DNA from: an uncultured Rhodospirillales bacterium
GTDB taxonomy: Bacteria > Pseudomonadota > Alphaproteobacteria > Azospirillales > Azospirillaceae
Reading direction: 5' to 3'
DNA: 46,278 nt
Assembly (NCBI GenBank): GCA_903856295.1
Contig: CAIOBP010000208.1
Location: forward strand, 1 to 46,278
A model generated the notes under the pieces. It worked only from the letters and a program-made list of their open reading frames with translations, did no database searches and was not told the DNA's origin. How positions within the stretch are numbered: position 1 is the stretch's first letter; each line of letters starts with the position of its first letter. The position numbers and the translations under genes were made by a program. Shown piece after piece: positions 17,485 through 25,427 of the stretch.

Positions 17485-18221
17485 GGTTCGGTTTGTCCGG
17501 GGGCCGCCGGGCCGCCGATTCTCAGCAAGGCCGGACCGTGGCGCCTGAGCCAGTCGCGCGCGCGCAGCGCGTCGGGACAGAGCTTGGTCACCAGCGCCCA
17601 GAAGCGCGGCGAATGGTTCATTTCGCACAAATGCGCGACCTCATGGGCGATGACGTAGTTGCACACCGCCTCGGGAGCCAGCATCAGCCGCCAGGAGAAC
17701 GACAGCCGGCCGGTCGAGGTGCAACTGCCCCAGCGGCTGCGGGTGTCGCGCAGGGTCACCGCCTTGACCCGCGCTCCCAGCGTCGCCGCGAGCGCCCGCG
17801 CCCGGTCGCCGATCAGGCCGCGCGCCTCGGCGATCAGCAAAGCCCGCACCCGGCGCGGCAGATGCTCGACCCGGCCGCCGACCCGGATTTCCCCGCCCTC
17901 GCGCACGCCCGAGCCGCGAATGAACGGCTCATGGCGGATGATGTGGTCCCGGCCCAGCACCGAAATATGCGCGCCCTCGGTGAAGGGCAGGGCCGGCGGC
18001 AGTTTGGCGAGCCGGGCCTGGACCCAGCCGGTATGGCGCCCGACGAAGCGCACCGCCTCGGCCTCGGCCAGCCCGGCCGGCACCACCACCTGCACCAGCC
18101 CGCGCGCCGGGTCCAGCCGCAAGGTCATGCGCCGCGCCCGCGCGCTCTCGCGCAATTCCAGCGGCATCGGCAGGCCGACAACCGACAGCAGACGGGGGCG
18201 GGGAGAGCGGACCGTTGTCAT
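17481..18221 (-). CDS. YgjP-like zinc metallopeptidase (DUF45)
   Basis: The 246-residue protein has the gluzincin-like motif HEVAHLCEMNHSPRFWALV at about residues 195-213 (HExxH plus a downstream His), preceded by LRDTRSRWGSCTSTGRLSFS, the signature of the YgjP/WLM (SprT-like) group. The substrate is unknown. The start at 18221 overlaps the ccmB stop by four bases; an apparent N-terminal extension to 18902 reads ccmB out of frame. It sits inside a coupled run ccmA-ccmB-ygjP-bcr. Confidence 0.82.
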   Translation of the reverse strand: MTTVRSPRPRLLSVVGLPMPLELRESARARRMTLRLDPARGLVQVVVPAGLAEAEAVRFVGRHTGWVQARLAKLPPALPFTEGAHISVLGRDHIIRHEPFIRGSGVREGGEIRVGGRVEHLPRRVRALLIAEARGLIGDRARALAATLGARVKAVTLRDTRSRWGSCTSTGRLSFSWRLMLAPEAVCNYVIAHEVAHLCEMNHSPRFWALVTKLCPDALRARDWLRRHGPALLRIGGPAAPGQTEP

Positions 18222-18883
18222 TCCAGCGCCTGTCTGAGAGCCGCCGCGCTGGCGACCGGGGCCAGCGGCAGTGCTCCGGCCAGCAGCGCCGCCAGAATCA
18301 GCAGATGCGGCCGGGGCGATAGGCCGGTGATGGCGGCGTCGATGGCGCCGGCCCCGAAGATCAGCACCGGGATGTACAGCGGCAGAATCAGCAGCGAGAT
18401 CAGCACGCCGCCGCGCCGGGCGCCCAGGGTCAGCGCCGCGCCGATGCCGCCGATCAGCGACAGCGCCGGGGTGCCCAGGGCCAGGGTCAGCAGCAGCGCT
18501 CCGAAGCCGCCGCGGTCCATGTTGAGCAGCACCGCCAGCAGCGGCGCCGCCACCAGCAGCGGCAGCCCGGTGACCAGCCAGTGGGCGACGGTTTTGGCCA
18601 GCACCACCAGCTCGAGGGGCAGGCCCGAGAGGGCCATCAGTTCCAGCGAGCCGTCCTCGTGGTCGGTCTGAAACAGCCGCTCCAGGGACAGCAGCGAGGC
18701 GAGCAGCGCCGCCACCCAGATCACTCCGGCGGCGATGCGCGCCAGGATATTGGGCTCGGGGCCGACGCCGAAGGGAAACAGCACCACGCACAACACGAAG
18801 AACATCACCGCGATGGTGGCGTCGGAGCCCTGGCGCAGCGCCAACCGCAGATCGCGGGTGACCAGATGCCAAAAGCGGGTCAT
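18218..18883 (-). CDS. ccmB: Heme exporter protein CcmB
   Basis: The 221-residue protein has six predicted helices. The N-terminus (HLVTRDLRLALRQGSDATIA) and the LERLFQTDHEDGSLELMALS block are classic CcmB sequences. It is the membrane subunit of the CcmAB ABC complex that supports release of holo-CcmE during cytochrome c maturation. Its start overlaps ccmA in ATGA. The usual next gene, ccmC, is missing; a metallopeptidase follows instead. Confidence 0.9.
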   Translation of the reverse strand: MTRFWHLVTRDLRLALRQGSDATIAVMFFVLCVVLFPFGVGPEPNILARIAAGVIWVAALLASLLSLERLFQTDHEDGSLELMALSGLPLELVVLAKTVAHWLVTGLPLLVAAPLLAVLLNMDRGGFGALLLTLALGTPALSLIGGIGAALTLGARRGGVLISLLILPLYIPVLIFGAGAIDAAITGLSPRPHLLILAALLAGALPLAPVASAAALRQALE

Positions 18884-19545
18884 GCGCTTTCCCCGTGCTC
18901 ATGGTCGTGCAGTTCGGGCGTGAAATCGTCGAGATGCAGGGTTGCGGCGCCGGGCAGGGCGAGCGGGGTGTGGGTCGAGGCGACGACCATGCCGCCGCCG
19001 GCCCGATGCCCGGCCAGCGCCGCCTCGAGTCGGCCGGTGGCGGCGGCGTCGAGACCGTTGGTCGGCTCGTCGAGCAGCCACAGCGGCGCCGGCAGCAGCA
19101 GCAACCGCGCGAGATTGAGCCGCCGCTTCTGCCCGGCCGAGAGATAGCGCCCCGGCACCTCCGACAGCCGCTCCAATCCCAGCCGCTCCAGGGCCGCCGA
19201 GGCCCGCCGTCCGGGGTCGGGCGCGCCGTCGAGCGCGGCCCAGAAGGTCAGGGATTCCCGGCAGGTCAGCACCGGCTTGATGCCGTCGAGATGGCCGACA
19301 TAGCGCAGCCGCGCGCGGTGGGCGTCGGGGTCCTCGCTCACCGGCTCACCCTGCCAGAGCAGGTCGCCCCGGAACGGCCGCAAGAGCAAGGCCATCAGGC
19401 GCAGCAGCGAAGATTTGCCGCTGCCGTTGGGGCCGACCAGCAGCAGCGCCTCGCCGGCCGACAACGCGAATTCCAGCCCGGCGAACACCAGCCGTTCGCC
19501 GCGCAGACAAGCCAGACCGGACGCGGCGAACTGGGAGGCGCTCAT
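18880..19545 (-). CDS. ccmA: Cytochrome c biogenesis ATP-binding protein CcmA
   Basis: The 221-residue ABC ATPase has Walker A GPNGSGKSSLL (about residues 38-48), signature LSAGQKRRLNLARLLL, Walker B PLWLLDEPTNGLD and the H-loop at VASTHTPL. The N-terminal GLACLRGERLVFAGLEFAL segment is typical of CcmA. With CcmB it powers heme-handling during c-type cytochrome assembly at the inner membrane. It is the first gene of a four-gene overlapping run. Confidence 0.92.
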   Translation of the reverse strand: MSASQFAASGLACLRGERLVFAGLEFALSAGEALLLVGPNGSGKSSLLRLMALLLRPFRGDLLWQGEPVSEDPDAHRARLRYVGHLDGIKPVLTCRESLTFWAALDGAPDPGRRASAALERLGLERLSEVPGRYLSAGQKRRLNLARLLLLPAPLWLLDEPTNGLDAAATGRLEAALAGHRAGGGMVVASTHTPLALPGAATLHLDDFTPELHDHEHGESA

Positions 19546-19638
19546 GACCCCGTAGTAGCCCGAGCCGGGAGCCAGCGCAAGCCGCAGGGTCGGTCCCGCT
19601 GCCCGCCCCGGCGCCGTCCTGCGGCCTGACCGCGCAGC

Positions 19639-21195
19639 TCACAGTTGCGCGGCGACGGCCGTGCGGTTCAGTTTTCCGGCGCCGGTCAGGGGCAATTCGG
19701 CAACCGGTTTGATCTGCTTCGGCACCTTGTAGTCTGCCAGATAGTCGCGGCACAGCGCCTTGAGCTCATCCCCGGTGGCGCTGTGGCCGGCGTGGAAGAC
19801 CACCAGGGCCACCGGCACCTGCCCCCATTTCGGATCGGCAATGCCGGCGCAGATCGCCCCGGCGACGGCGGGATGCTTCATCAGGGCCTGTTCGATCTCT
19901 TCCGGGGAGACGTTTTCGCCCCCGGAGATGAACATGTTGTCGGCCCGCCCCTTGATGGCGATCAGGCCGTCCTGGTCCCGCACCGCGAGGTCCCCGGTGT
20001 AGATCCAGCCGTCCTGATCGATGACTTTCCCGGTCCGGACCGGATCGTCGAGATAACCATCGAAGTTATGCGGGCTGCGCAGGCACAGCACGCCGACTTC
20101 GCCGGCTCCGAGATCGCGCCCGGTCTCCTGATCGACGATCTTGGCGTCGCAATGAAACATCGAGGTGCCGATGCTCGCGGCATTGGCCATCAGCTCTTCC
20201 ATGGACCCGGTGCGGGCGAGATAGGCGAAGTTGGACGGGCCGGCCTCGGTCATGCCGTAGGTCTGGCTGACCGCGACGCCCTTATCGAGGAAGATTTGCA
20301 TCACCGCTTTCGAGCACGGGGCGGCGGCGGTGGTGATCGCCTTCAAATTGGAGAAATCGGTGTCGCCGAACTTCGGATGGGCGATCAGGAATTGCAGCAT
20401 GGCCTCGACGGCACCGAAATTCTCGACCCGCCCCTCATGGATCAACTCAAGCACCAGCCCGGCATTGAATTCACGCAGCAGGACGCTGGGGACACCGCCA
20501 TGAAACAGCGGCGTGAAGGTGTTCCAGCCGCCAATGTGAAAGAACGGGAAGGTGATCAGAACATTCTTGAAGAGCCCGACCACGCCGGTCGCCAGCAAAT
20601 CCACCGAGTTCCACACCATCTGCCGGTAGGAGACGATGCAAATCTTCGGCACGGCGGTGGTGCCGCCGGTGTGGACGTACAGGCAGACATCCGCCATCGC
20701 CAGCGGAATATTCACCTCTCTCGGGGTGGTCTTCAGGATGACGGTTTCAAAGAGGTTTTGCTCGTCATCGAGATCGATCACCGACTTGACCGTGGCGGGC
20801 AGCGACACGGTCGCGACCAGCCCGGCGAATTGATGTTCATGACACAGCACGGCGGGCTTGAGGCGCCCCAGCAGGTCGTCGAGTTCCGGCTTCTTCAGGC
20901 GCTGGCTCAGGGGGGCGAGAATGATCCCCAATTTGCCGCAGGCCAGATAAAGGTCGATGGCTTCGATCCGGTTGCGGCAGATCAGGGCCAGCACGTCGCC
21001 CTTGCCCAGGCCCAGGGTGTCGCTCAGATAGACGCCAACCCGGCAGGCCCGCTCGTTCATCTCCTGATAGGTGTATGACAGCTTGGTGAAGGAGTCGTAG
21101 AGCGCGGTCCGGCGGGGCGTCAGGGCGGCGCGGCGCCCGGCCCAATCGCCAACCCAGTTCATCGGCAGATCGTCGTAATTCTGAATGCCCCGCAT
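19639..21195 (-). CDS. Acyl-CoA synthetase (AMP-binding, class I adenylate-forming)
   Basis: The 518-residue enzyme has the phosphate loop YVHTGGTTAVPKICIVSYRQ (A3, about residues 170-190), MTEAGPSNFAYLA (A5), WIYTGDLAVRDQDG (A7), KGRADNMFISGGENVSPEEI (A8) and the C-terminal catalytic lysine in LTGAGKLNR (A10). It activates a carboxylic acid as an AMP ester and then a CoA thioester; the substrate cannot be predicted. ATG 21195 has AAGGAGAG 6 nt upstream, so a longer frame to 21255 is rejected. It lies 93 bp upstream of ccmA, probably a separate unit. Confidence 0.85.
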   Translation of the reverse strand: MRGIQNYDDLPMNWVGDWAGRRAALTPRRTALYDSFTKLSYTYQEMNERACRVGVYLSDTLGLGKGDVLALICRNRIEAIDLYLACGKLGIILAPLSQRLKKPELDDLLGRLKPAVLCHEHQFAGLVATVSLPATVKSVIDLDDEQNLFETVILKTTPREVNIPLAMADVCLYVHTGGTTAVPKICIVSYRQMVWNSVDLLATGVVGLFKNVLITFPFFHIGGWNTFTPLFHGGVPSVLLREFNAGLVLELIHEGRVENFGAVEAMLQFLIAHPKFGDTDFSNLKAITTAAAPCSKAVMQIFLDKGVAVSQTYGMTEAGPSNFAYLARTGSMEELMANAASIGTSMFHCDAKIVDQETGRDLGAGEVGVLCLRSPHNFDGYLDDPVRTGKVIDQDGWIYTGDLAVRDQDGLIAIKGRADNMFISGGENVSPEEIEQALMKHPAVAGAICAGIADPKWGQVPVALVVFHAGHSATGDELKALCRDYLADYKVPKQIKPVAELPLTGAGKLNRTAVAAQL

Positions 21196-21306
21196 CGGAC
21201 TCTCCTTCGATCGGACCTGGGCTGGCAGGCGGCGCCCCCCTCTTTTGAATACCATATCTTGCCGGGACGCTCATCCCGGGAGCGTTGCGTCATAGTGTCT
21301 GCCGGG

Positions 21307-22137
21307 TTATCCGAACTCGCAGCCGGCGAACTCGTAGCCGGAGAAGCGCTTGCCGCCGATGCGGTCGTCATAGGCGCGGCGGCCGGGGTCCGCGCCTGCG
21401 GCGCCGGCCACCACCATCAGCGGCAGCAGATGCTCCTCGCGCGGGTGGGCGGCGCGGGCGGCGGGGGCCGCCGTCCAGGTCGCCAGCTTGCGGTTCCGGA
21501 CCTGCGGGTCGGAAGCGGTGGCGGCCTCGTTCAGCCAGGAATCGAACGCCTCGGCGGTGGCGCCGTCGCCATCGGTGAAGCGCGCGAGGTTGTGGTAGCT
21601 CTGGCCGCTGCCGACGATCAGCACCCCCTCGTCGCGCAATGGCGCCAGGGCGGCGCCGATGGCCAGATGCCGCGCCGGGTCGAGGTCGCGGCACAGCGAC
21701 AGCGCGACCACCGGCAGATCGGCGTTGGGCGTGATCCGCAGGAAGGGCACGAAGACGCCGTGGTCGAAGCCTCGCTCGGCGTCCTCGTCAGTGTCGATGC
21801 CGGCGGCGGCGAGCAGGTCGCGCACCCGGCGGCCCAGTTCGGGCGAACCGGACGCCGGGAAGCGCAGACGGTAGGTCGCTTCGGGAAAGCCGTAATAGTC
21901 GAACAGCATCGGCGGTGCCGCCGCGGTGCCGACGGTCGGCCGTTCCGCCTCCCAATGGGCGGACACCACCAGCGCCGCTGTCGGTCGCGCCGGCAGGCGG
22001 GCGATCAGGCCTTGCAGATAGCCGTCGAGACGGTCGAAGGCGCCGGGGCCGAGCGGAGCGGGCCAATCCATCCAGAAACACGGCCCGGCGCCGTGATTGA
22101 GAAACACGGCGGGCTGGCGACTGCGTGGCTGGTTCAT
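21307..22137 (-). CDS. Class III extradiol dioxygenase (LigB/DODA/YgiD-like)
   Basis: The 276-residue protein has the YgiD/4,5-DOPA-dioxygenase layout: FLNHGAGPCFWMDWPAPL near the N-terminus with the first metal-ligand His, ALVVSAHWEAERPTVGT with the second, ERGFDHGVFVPFLRITPNAD with further active-site His, and REEHLLPLMVVAGAAGADPG at the C-terminus. The family uses zinc or iron to act on aromatic diols or related compounds. It forms a minus-strand set with azoreductase and pirin genes, all linked with quinone and aromatic stress. Confidence 0.85.
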   Translation of the reverse strand: MNQPRSRQPAVFLNHGAGPCFWMDWPAPLGPGAFDRLDGYLQGLIARLPARPTAALVVSAHWEAERPTVGTAAAPPMLFDYYGFPEATYRLRFPASGSPELGRRVRDLLAAAGIDTDEDAERGFDHGVFVPFLRITPNADLPVVALSLCRDLDPARHLAIGAALAPLRDEGVLIVGSGQSYHNLARFTDGDGATAEAFDSWLNEAATASDPQVRNRKLATWTAAPAARAAHPREEHLLPLMVVAGAAGADPGRRAYDDRIGGKRFSGYEFAGCEFG

Positions 22138-22197
22138 GGCGCGCGCTCCAGGTTTGTCAGGTATCGGGGCTCATCGGTTATCAGTGCTCATCGGTTA

Positions 22198-22821
22198 TCA
22201 GGCCGCCAGGGCGGCGAGGCGCTGAATTTCCCCTCCGGCGGCCTCCAGGGCCTGGGCGCGGGCGTCCGGCCCCATGCCCATGCCTTCGGCGCGGACGACC
22301 GAGACGTCGGTGATGCCGACGAAGCCCAGTACCGTCTTGAGATAGGCCTCCTGGTGGTCGAGGGCGGCTTCCATCGGCGAGCCGGCATAGCGGCCGCCGC
22401 GCGCCGAGGCGATGATCACCGTGCGGCCGCCGGCCAGGCCGACCGGTCCCTTCTCGGTGTAGCGGAAGGTTTTTCCGGCTTGGCAGATGCGGTCGACCCA
22501 GACCTTGAGCTGGGTCGGGATCGAGAAATTATACATCGGCGCGCCGATGACCACGGTCTCGGCGGCGAGCAATTCATCGACCAGGGTGTCGGTCAGGGTG
22601 AGTTCGGCCTGCTGGCGGGCGTTCAGGTTCTCGAGGTCGCGGAACTTCACCACCTTCATCAGTTCGGCGGTCAGGTGCTCGGGCGGAGCCGCCGCCAGAT
22701 CGCGATAGACGACGCGGGTGCCGGGACGGGCGGCGGTCCAGGCCTTGACGATGTCGGCGGTCAGCTGCCGGGTCACCGAGGCGGGGCCGAGGGGGCTGGA
22801 ATCGATGTGAAGCAGGGTCAT
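22198..22821 (-). CDS. azoR: FMN-dependent NADH:quinone oxidoreductase/azoreductase
   Basis: The 207-residue flavodoxin-fold protein begins MTLLHIDSSPLGPASVTRQL (FMN phosphate site) and contains VIGAPMYNFSIPTQLKVWVD (FMN ring site) and IIASARGGRY. It reduces quinones and azo compounds by two-electron transfer. ATG 22821 has GGAGAG 5 nt upstream, so the longer frame to 22893 is rejected. It lies 58 bp after pirin and 60 bp before the dioxygenase, consistent with one operon controlled by the divergent LysR gene. Confidence 0.9.
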   Translation of the reverse strand: MTLLHIDSSPLGPASVTRQLTADIVKAWTAARPGTRVVYRDLAAAPPEHLTAELMKVVKFRDLENLNARQQAELTLTDTLVDELLAAETVVIGAPMYNFSIPTQLKVWVDRICQAGKTFRYTEKGPVGLAGGRTVIIASARGGRYAGSPMEAALDHQEAYLKTVLGFVGITDVSVVRAEGMGMGPDARAQALEAAGGEIQRLAALAA

Positions 22822-22879
22822 GGCACTCTCCAGGTTTGGGGCGGCGCCCCGGTCAAAGGTCAAGGATGCGAGGATTTGG

Positions 22880-23581
22880 TCAGTCGAGGTCAAACAGCAA
22901 AAGCTCGCTGCTGGCCTGCGCGGTGATGGTGATGGTCCCGACCGCGTCGATGGCGGCGCCGTCGCCGCCGGTCAGAGGCACGCCGTTGAGGTCGATGGCG
23001 CCGTCGACCATCTGAACCCAGGCGCCCCGGCCGGGTTCCAGGGCATGGCGGACGGTGGTTCCGGCCTCTAGCCGCCCGGCATGGACCCGGACATCGCGAT
23101 GGGTGGCCAGCACGCCGCCGGTGCCGCCGGGGGCGGCGATCAGCGTCAGGGCGTTGCGGGTGCCAGCCTCCGGGATGGTCACCTGATGGTAGGACGGCGG
23201 CAGCCCCTGCCGGGGCGGCAGTATCCATATCTGGAGGAAATGGACATCCTCGGACGCAGAAGCGTTGTATTCGCTGTGGCGAACCCCGGTGCCGGCCGAC
23301 ATGTACTGGACATCGCCCCGGCGCAGCACGCCCTTGCCGCCGGTGCTGTCCTCGTGGGCGAGGGCGCCACGAATGACATAGCTGATGATCTCCATGTCGC
23401 GGTGGCCGTGCATGCCGAAACCCGCGCCCGGCCGTACCACATCCTCGTTGATCACGCGGAGGGCGCGGAAGCCCATATGCGCCGGGTCGTAATAGTCGGC
23501 GAACGAGAAGCTGTGGGCGCTGTTCAGCCAGCCGTGATCGGCGTGACCGCGCTCCCGGGCCGGACGCGGGATGATGCTCAT
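22880..23581 (-). CDS. Pirin family protein
   Basis: The 233-residue bicupin begins IIPRPARERGHADHGWLNSA and carries the pirin metal-site sequence GFGMHGHRDMEIISYVIRGA (His-x-His ... Glu) and GTGVRHSEYN in the first cupin. Pirins bind iron or other metal, and some have quercetinase activity. ATG 23581 has GGAGGA 6 nt upstream; the frame continuing to 23875 is non-coding. A run of 12 C on this strand lies 26-37 nt before the start. It is divergent from a LysR gene. Confidence 0.88.
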   Translation of the reverse strand: MSIIPRPARERGHADHGWLNSAHSFSFADYYDPAHMGFRALRVINEDVVRPGAGFGMHGHRDMEIISYVIRGALAHEDSTGGKGVLRRGDVQYMSAGTGVRHSEYNASASEDVHFLQIWILPPRQGLPPSYHQVTIPEAGTRNALTLIAAPGGTGGVLATHRDVRVHAGRLEAGTTVRHALEPGRGAWVQMVDGAIDLNGVPLTGGDGAAIDAVGTITITAQASSELLLFDLD

Positions 23582-23606
23582 GGGGATGTCCTCCGTGTCG
23601 GGGGGC

Positions 23607-23618
23607 GGGGGGGGGGGG
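23607..23618. repeat. Homopolymer G12/C12 tract upstream of pirin
   Basis: Twelve consecutive G (plus strand), preceded by GGGGGC, lie 26-37 nt before the pirin start codon. Tracts of this length are prone to slippage and could alter promoter spacing or the leader. They are also a common place for sequencing error. Confidence 0.7.
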
Positions 23619-23688
23619 AAGGGCGGTGGCCCTGGTGGTGAGAGCACTCTGCCTTGAAAGCCGCTGTGGGACAATCTATGTTCCGTGC

Positions 23689-23698
23689 ACAATATTGT
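23689..23698. promoter_or_regulatory. Candidate LysR-type operator
   Basis: The 10-bp perfect palindrome ACAATATTGT sits between the divergent pirin and LysR genes, with further ACAAT copies at 23671-23675 and 23709-23713. AT-rich dyads of this kind in a divergent intergenic region are typical LysR regulator sites. I see no confident -35/-10 pair. Confidence 0.4.
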
Positions 23699-23717
23699 CG
23701 CCGATGGAGCAACAATC

Positions 23718-24629
23718 ATGGATCGTTTCGCCGCCATGACCGCCTTCGCCCGGGTCGCGGAAACCCGCTCGTTCTCCGAAGCCGCGCGGCGCCTGCGCTC
23801 GTCGAAGTCGATGGTCAGCCGGCAGATCATGGCGCTGGAGACCGATCTCGGGGCGCGCCTGTTCCATCGCACCACCCGCTCGCTGACCCTGACCGAGGCC
23901 GGGCAGGGCTACTATGAGCGGGTATCGCGGATTCTCGCCGATGTCGACGAGGCCAACCTCTCGGTCTCCCGGCTACAGGCGGCGCCGCGCGGCCGCTTGC
24001 GGGTCAATGCGCCGATGAGCTTCGGCGTCCGGCATCTGGCGCCGGCGCTTCCGGATTTTCTCGCCCGCCACCCCGAGGTCGAGATCGACATGACCATGAA
24101 CGACCGCTTCGTCGACCTGATCGATGAGGGCTACGACATGGCCGTCCGGATCGGACGGCTGACGGACTCGGCCTTGGTGGCGCGCAAACTGGCGCCGCTG
24201 CGCCGGGTGGTTTGCGCCAGTCCGGCCTATCTGGCCGCCAGGGGCGTGCCGCGGACTCCCGCCGACCTGACGGCCCATGACTGTCTCAGCTACAGCAACA
24301 TGGCCATCTCCGACGAATGGAGCTTCGTCGGAGCGGATGGCAAGCCGGTGCCGGTGGAGGTCAAAGGGCGCTTGCGCGTCAACAATGGCGACGCCCTGCG
24401 CATCGCAGCGCTCCGGGGATTGGGACTGGTCACCCAGCCGACCTTCCTTGTCGGTGCCGACTTGCAAGCCGGCACGCTGGTCGGGGTGCTGAGCGACCAT
24501 GTGGCCCAGGATGGCGCGGTGCACGCCGTTTATCCGCATTCCCGCCACCTGTCGCCCAAGGTGCGGGCCTTCGTCGATTTCCTGGCCGAACGCTTCGGCC
24601 CGCGTCCGTATTGGGATCTGATCGAGTGA
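23718..24629 (+). CDS. LysR-family transcriptional regulator
   Basis: The 303-residue protein has an N-terminal winged helix-turn-helix (FARVAETRSFSEAARRLRSS, then SMVSRQIMALETDLGARLF and RTTRSLTLTEAG) and a C-terminal periplasmic-binding-like effector domain (about residues 90-295) containing GRLRVNAPMSFGVRHLAPAL. ATG 23718 has GGAGCAA upstream; an earlier in-frame ATG at 23685 overlaps the putative operator. It is divergent from pirin-azoR-dioxygenase, so an electrophile- or quinone-responsive regulator of those genes is likely. Confidence 0.9.
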   Translation: MDRFAAMTAFARVAETRSFSEAARRLRSSKSMVSRQIMALETDLGARLFHRTTRSLTLTEAGQGYYERVSRILADVDEANLSVSRLQAAPRGRLRVNAPMSFGVRHLAPALPDFLARHPEVEIDMTMNDRFVDLIDEGYDMAVRIGRLTDSALVARKLAPLRRVVCASPAYLAARGVPRTPADLTAHDCLSYSNMAISDEWSFVGADGKPVPVEVKGRLRVNNGDALRIAALRGLGLVTQPTFLVGADLQAGTLVGVLSDHVAQDGAVHAVYPHSRHLSPKVRAFVDFLAERFGPRPYWDLIE

Positions 24630-24672
24630 CCCGGCCACAGGGGCCGGGGCACTCGAGGGAGAGGCCCGCCCC

Positions 24673-25245
24673 TTACGGCTTGACGGCTTCGGTTTCGATC
24701 ATGATGTCGACCCGGTCGGCGATCGCGGGCAGGAAGGTGGTCATGCCGAAGTCGGAGCGCTTGAGGCTGCCCCGGGCCGAGAAGCCGGCGGTCTCTTTTT
24801 TGGTGATCGGGCTGACCCCGGCCTTGTTGAAGGTGACGTCGAGCACGACCGGCTTGCTGACCCCGAGCAGGGTCAGGGTGCCGGTGACCTTGCCGGTGCG
24901 ATCCCCGGTCTTCTCAATGCCGGTGCTGGTGAAGGTCATCTCGGGAAAGGCGGCGGCGTTGAAGAAATCCGGCGACTTCAGATGCTCTTCGCGCTTGGCG
25001 TGGTTGGTGTCGAGGCTGCCGGTCTTGATGGTCGCGGTCACCGAAGCGGCGGCCAGCGCCTCGGGGTCGAAGCGCAGCGTGCCGGCAACCTCGTCGAACC
25101 GGCCGTAAACGTTGGAGAAACCCAGGTGGTTGATCACGAACACCACCGAGGTGTGCGACGGATCGAGGGTGTAATCGGCCGGGGCGGCGGTGGCGATGCC
25201 GGTTCCGGCGAGCAGGGCGGCGGCGAACAGGGATGGGAAGCGCAT
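24673..25245 (-). CDS. YceI family periplasmic lipid-binding protein
   Basis: The 190-residue protein starts with a signal peptide (MRFPSLFAAALLAGTGIATA, cleaved before APADY). The mature lipocalin-like domain shows YTLDPSHTSVVFVINHLGFS, KREEHLKSPDFFNAAAFPEM and SITKKETAGFSARGSLKRSD-like family landmarks (here PITKKETAGFSARGSLKRSD). YceI proteins bind polyprenoids or similar lipids in the periplasm. GGAGAT lies upstream of ATG 25245. It is transcribed in the same direction as the ion-channel fusion gene, 182 bp downstream of it, with a strong hairpin between. Confidence 0.9.
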   Translation of the reverse strand: MRFPSLFAAALLAGTGIATAAPADYTLDPSHTSVVFVINHLGFSNVYGRFDEVAGTLRFDPEALAAASVTATIKTGSLDTNHAKREEHLKSPDFFNAAAFPEMTFTSTGIEKTGDRTGKVTGTLTLLGVSKPVVLDVTFNKAGVSPITKKETAGFSARGSLKRSDFGMTTFLPAIADRVDIMIETEAVKP

Positions 25246-25384
25246 CGGGGGATCTCCTTGGGTGCAGGCGCCGGTCACGGTGGCGCTGTGTCTGATCCGA
25301 GGTTAGCCACGTCCTTTCCAATCAACAATCGGCATATTTCGCACCACTCTGTTGCGCTGGCGGGAACAATGGGGGCGGGAACAC

Positions 25385-25419
25385 GGGGGCGGCGGGCCAG
25401 AGCCTTGTCCGCCGCCCCC
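25385..25419 (-). terminator. 11-bp hairpin after the ion-channel fusion gene
   Basis: A perfect GGGGGCGGCGG / CCGCCGCCCCC stem with a 13-nt loop begins 9 nt past the stop codon at 25428. There is no T-run, so it may terminate with Rho or protect the 3' end of the transcript. Confidence 0.45.
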
Positions 25420-25427
25420 CTGCGTGC

